From positions 96,001 to 160,000 of the forward strand of contig JAZAYU010000180.1 of assembly GCA_038501625.1 (NCBI GenBank): a DNA stretch of 64,000 nt, read 5' to 3'. The stretch is from Corbicula japonica (Eukaryota; Mollusca; Bivalvia; Venerida; Cyrenidae). Below the pieces are notes generated by a model. It saw only the letters and a list, made by a program, of their open reading frames with translations. It had not been told where the DNA came from and ran no database searches. The position numbers and the translations under genes were made by a program. This document shows, piece by piece, positions 1 through 10,849 of this stretch (position 1 is the stretch's first letter; every line of letters starts with the position of its first letter).

Positions 1-445
1 TTCTGTTTTCATCTAAAAACTAATTGCTGTGTTGTGAATATTTTATGTTTCGTCACAACCTCTTATCTGTTTGTAAACGTCGTTGATTTTGCATTGACTT
101 TAGCCGCGTTTTCTGAATGTGGCCTTCCTTATACGACCATTTCACTTTCCTATGAAGTCATAAAGTCCTTCCATTCCAAATCGAATTTAAACGTTTCAGC
201 CTTGTCCCGATTACCGTTGTATCACTATTTAAAATGATAGTGTTTGATTGCCATTAACATTTTCTCTAACATTTCTTTTATTAGAAAATCCTTTTAAAAA
301 ATTGAAAAAAACTTGCTTAAATGTATCATGCCATGAACATATTCTGATACATTATGTATCACGTTCCCTTTTGAAAAGAACCAACAAAATATACATAGAT
401 ACTAGTACATAGATTGTCATGTCGCGTTCATTTTTGTCTTATTAC
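1..445. other. No gene seen
   Basis: AT-rich non-coding sequence downstream of the TSP1 exon at 446. I looked on the minus strand for a mini-exon or ShKT exon that would continue the module seen elsewhere and found none. Confidence 0.5.
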
Positions 446-628
446 CTGAACACTGTAATTCCTTACATTCGTTTGTTTCTGAAGCAGAACCTGTACAATC
501 GGCTATTTTTCCCGTCGAGCAATGTCTGTGCCGTAACATATAACAGTCGGTGTATAGCCCAGAGTTCAGCCGTTCACACGTCCAAGGGGACCAGTTTTCC
601 CATAAAAAGTTTCCTTTTATTTCGTCTT
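446..628 (-). CDS. TSP1 domain exon (atypical type), most downstream
   Basis: A 183 bp exon with acceptor cttgcag and donor gtaata, phase 1 at both ends, encoding 61 residues. It shows the Trp ladder WENWSPW, then six cysteines and the RHRHCSTG stretch typical of TSP1 strand B. The usual CSxTCG motif is absent: nine residues lie between the first two cysteines. It has the same length and is about half identical to the exon at 49,688-49,870. It sits 27 kb beyond the nearest sibling exon, so it may be a later exon of the same gene or part of a paralogous neighbour whose remainder lies below position 1. Confidence 0.8.
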
Positions 629-709
629 CTGCAAGTAAATATAAATTGTGTGACATTCTATTTTTTAAATATGAACTCGCTGGTTATTTGAAAATATCAA
701 TGCTAGAAA

Positions 710-1549
710 TACACTTAACAACATTCTAAGTATACAACTGCGTACTAGGACATTACTGGCTTGATAATTGAACTATTGCTCTAAAACGTTCAATAAAATA
801 TGCAAGCAATACTAACTGATTTATAAGTAAAACATTATTCAAAATGACAGACAACTGAGTGCTCACAATCATTTAGAATACTGACACCAACAGAAAACAA
901 ATTCACAATATCAGTTAATGACGCGTATGGCCACCTTCAGAGGACTGTAGCAGTTTTCATCCAATGGAACTTAAAGTCTGAAGAATATCAGCGACAAGTC
1001 CTTGTTCCGATTGTCCTTCCACGTCTTCAAGCACAAGGATGCATGCAGTTTATGCATGATGGTGCACTGTGTCAGCGTTCGGTGAACATCAGACGTTTTC
1101 TTGAGGTGAACAACTTCAGAATATTTCCAAGGTGAGCTAGACCTCCGGATCTAAATCTAATTGAAAATCTGTTGTGTGATCTTGGAAGAGGCGAACGAAA
1201 CAGGAGGGACCAACCATGCAATTTGAAAATGGTCTTCTTCAGGAATGGGCTTAAGGTTCCATAAAGTCATTCAGCACTGTATTAGCTCAATGAGATCAAT
1301 GTGGCTTGCCCTTATACGCGCTGTTGATGTTCATACTCTTTATTTACTGATGTGAATTTGTATTCTGTGGGTCCCAGTACTCTAAATGATTGTGAGCAGT
1401 CAGTTGTCTGTCATTTTGAAAACTGTTTTACTGATAAATAAGTTAGTATTAATTGCATGTTTTATTGAAAGTTTTGGAGCAATAGTTTAATTATCAATCC
1501 AGTAATGCCCCAGTACGCAGGTGTTTACTTAGAATGTTGTTAAGTGTAT
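710..1549. mobile_element. Tc1-like DNA transposon remnant with about 170 bp terminal inverted repeats
   Basis: The left arm (about 710-885) and right arm (about 1379-1549) are imperfect inverted copies. Both ends read tacacttaac outward and are bordered by TA, the Tc1/mariner target. The interior carries only the 3' part of a transposase, so the element is internally deleted. It lies just upstream of the TSP1 exon at 446-628 in the host gene's direction. Confidence 0.8.
983..1325 (+). pseudogene. Tc1-like transposase, C-terminal DDE fragment
   Basis: In frame from 983 the translation gives a FMHDGA block, matching the HDGApcH signature around the second catalytic Asp of Tc1 transposases, then PDLNLIENL, matching SPDLNPIEN with the third acidic residue. 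A stop follows FRIFPR and another lies near the end. The N-terminal helix-turn-helix half and the first Asp are missing. Not functional. Confidence 0.75.
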
Positions 1550-3120
1550 AAATATCATTTTAGGTTATGAAACAGCTTACTTGTTGGTTTGAAACTACCA
1601 AAGAGACAATTGTCATGTAGTCGGCTTTCTTAACAACTGGTAACATAACCACTGTCGTGTAACACGGGCTGATATTTAATGAATTATGTGTGTCCTCTGG
1701 TATTACATGTACTCAAAAGGTAATTTCCTATCTTCGCACAGATAATTCTTCTTCTAAGTTGAATGTTTGATAGTATCATGCCTTTAAAGTTAATAAAATG
1801 GTTAAGAGTGTGTTATTATTTTTTCTCTTTCATCAGTAATGTGACAATAACGTCATAATGTGTCTGTAACTTTGATTGTACATGTATATGTATTTTTTGC
1901 ATTTTCACATAATAGTTGCACACATATAAACGCCGATGATGCTGCTTTTGTCGATCGGCGTTTAGAACTTTTTCGGTCGGCGTTTAGAACTTTTTTACTG
2001 CGTTTTCTTAAAAGGACATATTAAAATTTATAGGCTAATAGTATTAACAGCTGCCACAATACAGATTCGCGTTGTATTTGCGCGAGTTCATGCCCAATAT
2101 AATCTCACATGTGCAGATACTTATCTTATTCCGGTTTTCCCTTTTCCAAAACACAAGCAGTTCGATTATGACTAATCACTCGCTGTAAATCACAGTTACA
2201 CTAACCATATATCCCTGGTAGCCACTGCTGGAGTCTGGCCGATAATCCCTCGATATCGGGTCAATTAGTTTTATGAAAGTATGCAAAGTTTATTCCGCAA
2301 ATATTATATGTGGTCTTTATTAATAATTATAGTAAATTTATTTATTGTAATTATATAGCCGTTTTCAGTCGAATTTTTAACGAAATTTTTATTGTTGTTG
2401 ATTTTATCTTATATTCATGATTGATCCCACTCCAGAAAAGTAGAAGAGTAAACTCAATAAAAATACTGTACTGTCAGTATTGTTTGTTGTTGAGCAAGTA
2501 CTACGAGATAAGATATTCGCGAAATTTCGAACGGTTGAAATTCAGAGAAAATGTATTTATTTTGTACACACCAGAGGCATTTGATAAAAATATTTATTAT
2601 TTTATTATCAAGATGGTATCGTTGTTGAAGATGATATTGATGTTGTTGTTTAATTGTAAAAACAAAGAAAATATCACGATATTGGTATGCCCAGGTAAGC
2701 GTGAGTAAAGTGTCTCACAATTTGACAATGTTCAATTGACATTACGCTACGGCATCTGAAGCCACGCTAACCGATTTTCAAGGGGAACTACTCTTCCGAT
2801 GTCCGTCATAACAAATGGTTACTCTCGTCGGTACAATCGCGAACATACACGACGATATTGGAATAAATTGCTTTAAATAAAGCTTGCATTCACGGAAGAA
2901 ACAAAAACACAATTATTCTTTTTGGGCCTTAATGGTTTGAACATAACGAATGATGACGAAACACCATTAGATTGAGTTGGAAGTCAGCATGTTGAAACTG
3001 TAGATGAATGTTAACATAAATACATGTTTCAATAATAAATAGGTAAGTAAATTACATAATGATTACGCAAATGTTAATATATAAAAATATTTAGATGTTG
3101 TAAACGGACACGTCATTAGA
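1550..3120. other. No gene seen
   Basis: AT-rich intronic or intergenic DNA. The only structure noted is a short direct repeat of cggcgtttagaactttt around 1967-1997. The open frame at about 2421-2708 (plus) has no recognisable motif and is probably chance. Confidence 0.5.
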
Positions 3121-3423
3121 AATGATAGTGCCTCTAGCTAGGAGCGAACCCGCACCGTCACGGCGACAGCGCCTAGCCCTGCAATGCCTGCGACGCAACC
3201 AATTGAGCTAACCGGGACAACCCCCAAAAAGGTTGATCGGATAGCCCTGATATACGTAACAATCACCGCATGAAATCGGTAACGGGTTATTTTTATGATA
3301 ACAGTACATACTATATGCACGGGGAGACTTTTTACGGTCCCCACACTGCAAAGATAGCGCTACTGTGAATTTCAAATGATAGTGCCTCTAGCTGGGAGCG
3401 TACCCGCACCGTCACGGCGACAC
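3121..3423 (-). repeat. tRNA-derived SINE-like repeat with a partial second copy
   Basis: Read on the minus strand from 3218, the sequence starts with an A-box-like tagctcaattggt and about 50 bases on has a B-box-like ggttcgctcc, the split promoter of tRNA-derived SINEs. The last 48 bases (3121-3167) recur almost exactly at 3374-3423, so a partial copy lies directly adjacent. Related tail sequence (acggggagact...acactg or acacggca) appears near 31,110-31,165. It does not fold as a functional tRNA. Confidence 0.6.
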
Positions 3424-3812
3424 AAAATATATTCTTTGAAATTCATGCAAATGAAATGTGTGTTAGTAGACCTCCAATTTAATGATGAATTTATTAGGAC
3501 ATGCTCTTCAGTCACGAATTTTCCCTTCTGCCGACAATATAGCCCTCTTGCTCAAATAAGACTACGCTGACAAAAAATCTGATATATCCCCCGAAAAGGA
3601 AGGTAGAACCAAACCTCGCTAGTTAACAAAACACAACATTCATGGCCACTTTAGCATGCAAAATACTTTAAATATGAAAAGTTACTGTACAGTAAAATTC
3701 AAAATTTACTTTGACTCAGTCTAATCCCCGGTTTTTCCAACCGCATAGGCGTCATATTCTGTATGTCTGATAGGTTATATTAATTTCAATATTTTCGTTT
3801 ATATACAATGTA

Positions 3813-4140
3813 TCATTGGCACCTCGTGGGATTTCAAACAGTTACGAAAAGTCATTGACATTTGTTGTTGAATCAGTATATTATCAACAAAACTTTGCTT
3901 ACAAAAATGATGTTAGCTGATATGCGAACTTTTACAGGGACAATAGGTATTTGCGTACAGCCCTTTCCTTTATTGTCTAACGTTTATATCGTTGGCACCG
4001 CGTGGGATTTCAAACACTTACGAAATGTCATTAATATTTGTTGTTAAATCGCTATATTTACAACTATAAAATACGTATACAAATGATGTTCGCAGATACG
4101 GGACCCTTTACCGAGACACCAGGTATTTTGCGTACAGTGC
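3813..4140. repeat. Tandem duplication, period about 180 bp
   Basis: Two diverged copies share the markers cgtgggatttcaaaca, cattgacatttgttgtt or cattaatatttgttgtt, and tttgcgtacag. The first runs about 3813-3985 and the second about 3993-4140. No coding potential. Confidence 0.65.
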
Positions 4141-6070
4141 CTACTTTTTGCATATCTCATCTCATTTGCTGTATTCTCTTTCGGCGACTCGAAGAAGAGT
4201 ATGCCATATTGTCTTGATTGTTTTTACAATCGATCACGACACCAATATCCATTTTCATTAAAATTCATCATCAAATAACTGTAGCGATTATCAAATAAGT
4301 GTACTACACACACCTTCCGGTGTGGGAGTATAATAGCACCCGTTATATATGATAGTTATATATCGTAGATGAATCACTATTTATCAATTTATTTACAAAT
4401 GAACGTTAAAGCTATATCAGTGTGATATCAAATTATGTTTGAGATGAAAAAAATCGTGCAAAATTGAATTGGTGAGAGTAATAAATATCGAAATGACCTA
4501 TGACGCAATAACAATGTCATCCGAAGCGATTTTTAAAGTTAAATATTTAAAGAATATCCACAATCGAACGAAAATAACAAAAGTGCCAAGAAACGTTAAA
4601 ACTTCTAAATAGCAATCGCGACATCATCTTATCGATGAAAACAAACTGGGATCCCGCGGATTAGCAATCCTGAAAAATAAAACTCTTGAATATGTTTTCT
4701 ATCAAGGTTTTCAAGCGTGTGCAGTTTTACTTTACATGCTTAAACATTTTACTTTATAAAATGGTTTAAGCTGATGAATCAATCATGCCTAAAATAACAA
4801 TTAAATACAGTGTGAATATTGGATAACACGGTAATATTCAAAGAACTACGGCTATACCAAACTGGACATAATTATAAACTCATCAACCATTAAAATAAGC
4901 ACCGTGTATAAGGACGAAACCTATATATTACAGAAAAATATAAAATAAATTATATATGTTTTTGAAACAAATTTATGAAGAGTAAAAGCATATACAATAA
5001 AGAGGTCGTTGTTATTATTCGATGAAGAAGATGCTACTAAATCGAAACGTCGGAATGAATATATTATCAAAATAGTTCGTGTTTGTGCAAATTATTACCC
5101 AAATTAAGCATATACAATACAAATAGATTTTTAAGAACATTGTATGTGATGTACTTCATATAAAATATATTTGAAAAAAATGTGTAATATGCATATCAGG
5201 AATAGCCAAAACCAGAAGACACAGCAACCTAGACTTCCCCACACAAAGCCAAGACGAAGAGAGGAAGAGAGAGCATTGTTTTAAAATAATAATTATAAAA
5301 CAAACATCAAAAACAATTAACAAAAAGGAGAACCCGACGGGTTACCCCCTTGAAAGGGTCAGTGGCAAAAGAATTTGTTCATAATAAATGTAGATTTACC
5401 TACCATGTTCTGATATTAGACGAAAACTTTCTGCTATGACTGAAAACAAAACAAAAAAAGTATTTTTAAATTCTACGTAAGGTTTATATTTTTTGTTTTG
5501 ATCTTTTTTTTTTTCTTCTAAATAAAATCTAAATAAAATAATTAAAGACATCACTAGAATGTCCTTATGAGCAGTAATGATTTACTAGATTTTTTTGCGA
5601 TTTAACCTTGCTTATTTTAAGTATCTTGCATGATTGTGAAGGTGGGAAAATGTGTCGTCCAGGGTGAACTGTTTTTTAGGAAACGAGGATCTGCCGAGTC
5701 TACGCCAAAACAGTCCACCCGAGGTGACAGATTTTTCAATCTTTACCGAAAGACTCATTAAAATACTTTTTGTTGCATACCTTTTACTGTTCATAACTGT
5801 CATAGGTACTTAACAGTGGGTATCAAGTGAGCATATCTTATGAGCATACCTGTACAGTGAAAGTGTCATCTCTTTGGACTGAGGTTCCTTACGGGATTTG
5901 TATAATATTTATTGATAGTTTTGTTATGACTATTCATTCAACACATGATAATTTGCATCTTAAAATCAGCAGTTTAGTTTTATCCAATCATTACACACCT
6001 ACTCTTTTGTTTGCATTAGGTCTATTTTTTGTTGATCGACCTGTTTGTACAATAGATTTCTTGTGGACAG
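4141..6070. other. No gene seen
   Basis: AT-rich DNA with no domain I can recognise. A 63-codon minus-strand frame at 5612-5803 (with a run FWRRLGRSSFPKK) is more GC-rich than its surroundings but matches no family I know and lacks clear splice borders. Confidence 0.45.
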
Positions 6071-6077
6071 GTCTTTC

Positions 6078-6163
6078 TGTGCACGTGGCCAGGTCTTTCT
6101 AGACAGACCTGGTCGATCTATAGATCGAACGGGTCTATCAGGAAAGACCTGGTCACGTGCACA
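6078..6163. repeat. Hairpin-forming inverted repeat
   Basis: The left arm gtgcacgtggccaggtcttt and the right arm aaagacctggtcacgtgcac are near-perfect inverses. The spacer contains the self-complementary gatctatagatc and more copies of the agacctg word. It could be the core of a foldback element. Confidence 0.7.
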
Positions 6164-6793
6164 GGCAGTATGTTCCCTGTAATATATAAACATACACATA
6201 ATTATGTAAACTTTCTTTGTATTGAATATAATACACATCTATAAAATAGTTATGCAAGTTGTTTTTGGCGCGTATTTGTTTCAATGCATTTCTTAAACAC
6301 CTACGACAAAGTAAAGATATTTTGTATTGGAACGTTTTGCATAGTGAAATTCCATTCTAAAAACCTGCGTTTACATTTGTTCATAAAGTAATTACCCGGT
6401 AGACTCAACTCTAACGAAATACGTATTTAAATGTGTATTTCAAAGCTTTATGCTAAATTTATCCCCAAAAGTAAAACATACTCTAAATTGTGTTTTTTGC
6501 ACATTGTTTATACAATCAAATCAGACAAAATCAAATTTAGAAGTCATTTCCCTTGCATTGGTAATAGCCCTAGATGAAATATCAATAAATCGCAGGTTCA
6601 ACGATTGCCTGTCATAACCAATTCTGTAATTTATCATTCTAAATTTGTGTTTTAATAGCACGGGTACTGTCCAGAGAAATGTTCATCTATGCATCGTTAA
6701 AATAAGTTTGAAAACTGATGTTCACTCCAACTCTAAAATTTAAAAAAAAAAATGTTCGAAATATTGGAATTTTGGTAACATAACCGCACTTAC

Positions 6794-6876
6794 CTGTATG
6801 CATTTTGAGGTTCTTTTCCTCGAATAAGTCTAACGCTTGGGACAAAATTTCATCCGAATCATATCATTTAAATCAT
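6794..6876 (-). pseudogene. Remnant of Crypton gene exon 1, extra copy
   Basis: Matches the first coding exon at 10,355-10,458: the translation gives YDSDEILSQALDLFEEK and is followed by a good donor, gtaagt. A one-base deletion after the start codon separates the ATG from this frame, and the region beyond FEEK has diverged. It lies downstream of the recombinase exon at 7020-8185, so it probably marks a second decayed copy of the element. Confidence 0.65.
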
Positions 6877-7019
6877 ATGAAAAACAACATACTCTTCAAT
6901 GCACCGAAATACAAATAACGGAAAGTACTATCCGATTTCCGTTAAACCGAATATATGCACAAATATCATGAGATATTCACAATTAATTTATTATAGGTGG
7001 AAATGTATTGTGGAATTGG

Positions 7020-8185
7020 TCACATTGAAATTATGCGACTTTTTTCAGTCAGTGATGTGGCAGTTTGGTTGAATTGTTCATCTTTGAAATGCGAAAATGG
7101 CGGTTTAGTGATCCCTTGCAGAACCACAGAAACGAGACGCTTTTGCTCATCAGTGGTGCGTTTGTAGTTATTAATAGCATTACTACGGTGACCTGTTTGC
7201 TCCATAATCATTTGCTCGGGAATATGTTCCTTAAACAGTCGTGTTGCCGTAGTGGCCCTAAGTGAATGATTTGTGTAGTAACCATGGTAACTGGCCATTT
7301 GCATCATTGTTTTCACAATATCTTTCAGTTTATTGTGACCAACTGGAGCAAGCACCACACACTACCAGCGGGCGTTGTTAATGGCTGAAAGTAAAACGTA
7401 GAGGACTGTGCACTTGGGTTTAGACGAGAAATGTACGTCCTATACAACTTGACTGGACAACGGTCACTTCCAGGAATGGCATAGGCTCGAGCTCTATGAG
7501 GCTCAATTTTCCTGTGTTTGAGGCCCCCCTTGTACGTTTTAGATATACTTTCACAGTATTCAAGATATTCTATCCGTAACTACCCTAAAGTTATCTTGTG
7601 TCAAATTTCGGTGTTCGTCACCGCCTCTAGACCAAAATTTACACCTACTGTCCAAAATAGAGTGTGAAAGAGAGTCTTTGGATTGCTAGTTCCCAATATT
7701 CCCTTTTCCCGCAAGGTGTTTTCCTGCTCTTGTGTAATAACAGATGCCTGACGTTTGACTAACTCAACACCTTTTTGGGTAACTGCTTGCATAACGTTAT
7801 CAAGGCAGTTCTTGAGTTGTGTAAAGCGTGGATCGTTAAGGAAAAAAACCCGGCGGCCATTGACCTCCAAATGTTTTTGAATGGCCATAATTATAGAAAA
7901 AAGACTGCCACTGGTGTAGTTTCCCCCGTCACGTTTCTTTAATGACAAAACAAAGGTACTTAAAACAAGATTAATGTCATGTCCCGACAACGTCAGAAGA
8001 TCTGACGTGTTTAAGAGTTTGTTTGACCACGTCGTCATCTCCGTGTTGTAATACATAATCTACCCATTCCTGGTAAAGCTTGACTGCCCACAAAGACTTT
8101 CTCAGCGTATTGGCAGGAATAGAAGGTTTGGACTGTCGCTCCAGCTCATACTTGTCGACCAGTTTAAACCGTGCACTGTCGTTGG
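7020..8185 (-). pseudogene. Crypton/DUF3504 tyrosine recombinase, last exon, frameshifted
   Basis: Third exon of the gene whose exons 1 and 2 lie at 10,355-10,458 and 9629-9786; the acceptor tttcag at 8186 is in the expected phase 1. N-terminal part: NTLRKSLWAVKLYQEWVDY. The core follows at about 8056-7601, with a MAIQKHL helix and a SVITQEQENTLREKGILGTS block. A middle part around 7530-7370 contains SDRCPVKLY. The catalytic part ends with HSLRATTATRLF (HxxR), TGHRS and the INNYKR tyrosine. These are the tyrosine recombinase signatures of the DUF3504 family, related to Cryptons and to vertebrate ZMYM2/QRICH1/KIAA1958-type genes. Frameshifts or stops occur near 8045, 7605-7555 and 7358, so the exon is inactive as it stands. 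All the expected catalytic residues can still be seen across the frames, so decay looks fairly recent. Confidence 0.8.
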
Positions 8186-8265
8186 CTGAAACAATACAAC
8201 AATGCTATAGTGATTTTTATCAAGACAGTGAAATACATGTTACCTTTGTTGGTCTAAATGAATGA

Positions 8266-8770
8266 GTACCAGAGACTATAATCGCGCCAGTCATTTGTTC
8301 GGTCCTAAATGCAAAAAAAATCCTTCTATTGTTGGAGAAAACATATCTACCCTAACCGATGTGCGAAGAACAATGAAATATTTTTTTATTTCAAAATTAT
8401 AGCTTTTTTCTTAACGACTCCATATAAGAATTAAATGACTTTGTACGCATTTAGTCGCTCCTTCAATAAAAATTACTGGTGACCACTGAGCTATTGGTAA
8501 CATGTTACATTTGACATTTTATGAGTATAAACCACCACCGTTGTCTACTGGTTACAACATTCAGCTTGTAAACTACAGCCTTATACCTCTGTGACTAACC
8601 ACTACATGTAAACAGAAAAGTGCCAATGAACATGATAATTCCAGTCTATGGAACTGATCATACCCTAGGAAAAATGTATTACATAACGTAATTGCTATTA
8701 TTGTTCTGTAGGTAGATTTTGATGTATATGAATCCCTAAAACCGTAGTACATGTATATTATTATATATCG
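8266..8770. other. No feature seen
   Basis: Between exon 3 of the Crypton gene and the minisatellite, within intron 2 of that gene. AT-rich, with no motif. Confidence 0.45.
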
Positions 8771-8789
8771 CAACAAGAGCACCTCCTGC

Positions 8790-9420
8790 GGGTGCCAACG
8801 CTCGGCTGTTTACTTTCAAGAGAATGTATATCTGCTGTAGTTACTTGTGGTGAAGAGGTGGAAATTTTGGAAAGTCAGTCAATGAAATACATGATGGAAG
8901 CAAATTCAAGGAAAATTTATGAATATAAAGCCATAAGAAAAGTATTTGAAATGTGCATATATAATGAATGTTCTAAGTTAAAAAGGTGCATTATTCTGTA
9001 AATAAACAATATAGAGTTATGTAACCTGTCATGAATATGCTTGTCATCATTATAAAGAAGTATGCAAAATTGAAAGGGAATACATGAATTTGAAACCATG
9101 ACAAAAATATTTGAAAATGTGCATATATAATGAATTTTCTAAGTTAAAAAGGGGCATAATTCCGTAAATAAACAAGATAGAGTTATGTTACATGTCATGT
9201 AATGTGGGGCATCCTTTAAAATAAGTATGCAAAATTGAAAGGAAAAACATGAAGCCATGACAAAAATATTTGAAAATGTGCATATAATAATGAATTTTCT
9301 AAGTTAAAAAGGGGCATAATTCTGTCAATAAGCAAGATAGAGTTATGTAACCTGTCATGAAAATGTGGGTCATCTTAGGAAAGAAGTATGCAATGTTTGA
9401 AAGAAATATATGAGGTAATG
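8790..9420. repeat. Minisatellite-like tandem repeat, period about 160-166 bp
   Basis: Three to four tandem units. The marker tgtgcatatataatgaa recurs near 8952, 9118 and (with a small change) 9277, each followed by ttctaagttaaaaagg and by agatagagttatgtaacctgtcatg. It is headed at about 8770 by a gagcacctcctgcgggtgcc segment. It lies in intron 2 of the Crypton gene. Confidence 0.75.
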
Positions 9421-9456
9421 GTGAAGATATGCAGAAATGTGAAAGTTTTTACACGC

Positions 9457-9530
9457 AGACGCCGACGACGACGACGACGCCGACGACGAGGCCGACGACG
9501 ACGACAACGCCGACGAGGGAGCTACGACAA
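9457..9530. repeat. Imperfect (CGA)n/(GAC)n trinucleotide tract
   Basis: A run of cgacgacgacgacgccgacgacg type at the end of the minisatellite. It opens long frames coding poly-Arg or poly-Thr on one strand and poly-Ser or poly-Val on the other; these are artefacts of the tract, not genes. Confidence 0.85.
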
Positions 9531-9628
9531 TACCTCGACGTTTTCTCCGAAAACAGCCCAGCAAAAAATGATAATTTACCCAACGCTGCTGTGATATACA
9601 TAGGATGTATCTCATATCCACGTGTTAC

Positions 9629-9786
9629 CTGGTGTGCCTGGAACAGTCGATTCCTCCTGGTGTTTTCTTTTATCTGCTCTTGTAGTACCAACCTCTGACG
9701 ACCCTCCTAGATCAAGCATGTCGCTGACATCGACAGCTTCGTGAAGGATGGATAGAATATTCTCCTTATCTTCTTCTGGTACTTGT
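9629..9786 (-). CDS. Crypton/DUF3504 gene, exon 2
   Basis: A 158 bp exon between acceptor atttcag and donor gtaacac. It enters in phase 2 and leaves in phase 1, fitting both exon 1 (ends phase 2) and exon 3 (starts phase 1). It encodes a charged, probably disordered stretch with VPEEDKENILSILHEA, DLGGSSEVG and a basic RADKRKHQEE segment that could be a nuclear signal. I recognise no domain in it; the assignment rests on phase continuity and position. Confidence 0.6.
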
Positions 9787-10032
9787 CTGAAATAGCATAT
9801 TTTTATAGTAATATCATGTTTTGCTGATTTTAAAAATGTTATTTTGGGGAAAAGCGCCGTTGTCATATACTTCAGTTTTAATACTTTAATGTACAATAAA
9901 GGTATGTACAATTGACATTCTGTTTAAAACGGGAGTTAAATCCAACGGACGGACAGACAGACAGACAGACAGGCACACAGACAGACACACAGACAGACAC
10001 ACAGACAGACAGACAAAGTAACCTGCACTAAC

Positions 10033-10118
10033 CTGTAAGTGTTCTGTGTTATAAATATACGTTCCCCTTCCTTTTCCTCGAACAAAATGTCATCATAATC
10101 GTGACCGTTTGAATCCAT
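10033..10118 (-). pseudogene. Duplicate of Crypton gene exon 1 with an 18-base deletion
   Basis: Begins with ATG at 10,118 and ends at a cag/gtta donor like its sibling. It is 86 bp against 104 bp: six codons (SQALDL) are missing in frame and two residues differ near the start. The frame and the phase 2 exit are kept, so it could act as an alternative first exon or be a bystander of the local duplication. Confidence 0.6.
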
Positions 10119-10304
10119 GGCGGTGTGTAATTGTCTGAAATAGCATATTTTTATAGTAATATCATGTTTTGCTGATTTTTAAAATGTGTTATTTTAGGGA
10201 AAAGCGCCGTTGTCATATACTTCAGTTTTAATACTTTAATGTACAATAAAGGTATGTATAATTGATATTCTGTTTAAAACGGGAGTTAAATCCAACGGAC
10301 GGAA

Positions 10305-10339
<35 letters not shown>

Positions 10340-10354
10340 GTAACCTGCACTAAC

Positions 10355-10458
10355 CTGTAAGTGTTCTGTGTTATAAATATACGTTCCCCTTCCTTTTCCT
10401 CGAACAAATCTAATGCTTGGGATAAAATGTCATCAGAATCGTAACCGTTTGAATCCAT
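10355..10458 (-). CDS. Crypton/DUF3504 gene, exon 1 with start codon
   Basis: A 104 bp coding segment from ATG at 10,458 (context ccgccatgg, a good animal start context) to a cag/gttagt donor. The product begins MDSNGYDSDDILSQALDLFEE, an acidic leader, and stays open to the donor in phase 2. Three copies of this exon in the window (also at 10.1 and 6.8 kb) and in-phase joining with exon 2 support it. Upstream, at 10,476-10,624, lies a long palindrome. The gene may be an intact host-like copy at its 5' end, but its last exon is broken. Confidence 0.6.
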
Positions 10459-10475
10459 GGCGGTGTGTAAGTCAG

Positions 10476-10624
10476 ATATTGACCTCGAGTTTGGTCTAGT
10501 CGCTTTGGAAAGACCCGATCACGGGATTCTAAAATACCTCGAGCGCTCCGCGCTCTCGGTTATTTCATGAATCCCGTGATCGGGTCTTTCCAAAGCGACT
10601 AGACCTAACACTCGGTCAATATCT
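10476..10624. repeat. Palindrome with perfect 36 bp arms
   Basis: 10,493-10,528 is the exact inverse of 10,571-10,606 (starts ggtctagtcgctttgg). The pairing extends outward imperfectly to gatattgacc and ggtcaatatc. The 42-base centre contains gagcgctccgcgctc, itself partly self-complementary. It sits just upstream of exon 1 of the Crypton gene. Confidence 0.95.
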
Positions 10625-10849
10625 TATACATGTTTAATTTGGTTTTTCACGAATCTTCTTTCTCGAGTTCTTCGCCGAGCCCTGCTTTTTGCAGCTTTTA
10701 TTCGTGCAATGCGTGTGGCGGCAATATTTTGCATAAATTGGTCGCCCACCATTACCTTTTGGATAGTACGACATTTTTGTTCATACAGAGCGTTTCGACG
10801 CTGTGATTTAAGTAGGATTTGTGTAAGCGGACGCCAGATGTACAATTAA

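Larger units (their letters stand above)
9780..10460. repeat. Tandem duplication of about 350 bp carrying exon 1 and a (GACA)n tract
   Basis: The block starting tgtctgaaatagcatatttt occurs at 9785 and again near 10,132, each time followed by the same non-coding stretch, a (GACA)n microsatellite (9951-10,013; 10,305-10,338) and a copy of exon 1. The two copies are nearly identical, so the duplication is young. Confidence 0.85.

Noticed and set aside
9388..9698. Poly-Arg, poly-Thr, poly-Ser and poly-Val open frames on both strands
   Set aside because: Explained by the CGA/GAC trinucleotide tract; the exon 2 frame that overlaps the end of the region has its own splice borders.
9936..10013. Cys/Leu/Ser-rich frame over the (GACA)n tract
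   Set aside because: Microsatellite translation, downstream of the exon 1 donor.
10624..10845. Arg-rich 73-codon minus-strand frame (RARRRTRERR)
   Set aside because: No family recognised, no splice or start context, borders the palindrome; left as unproven.
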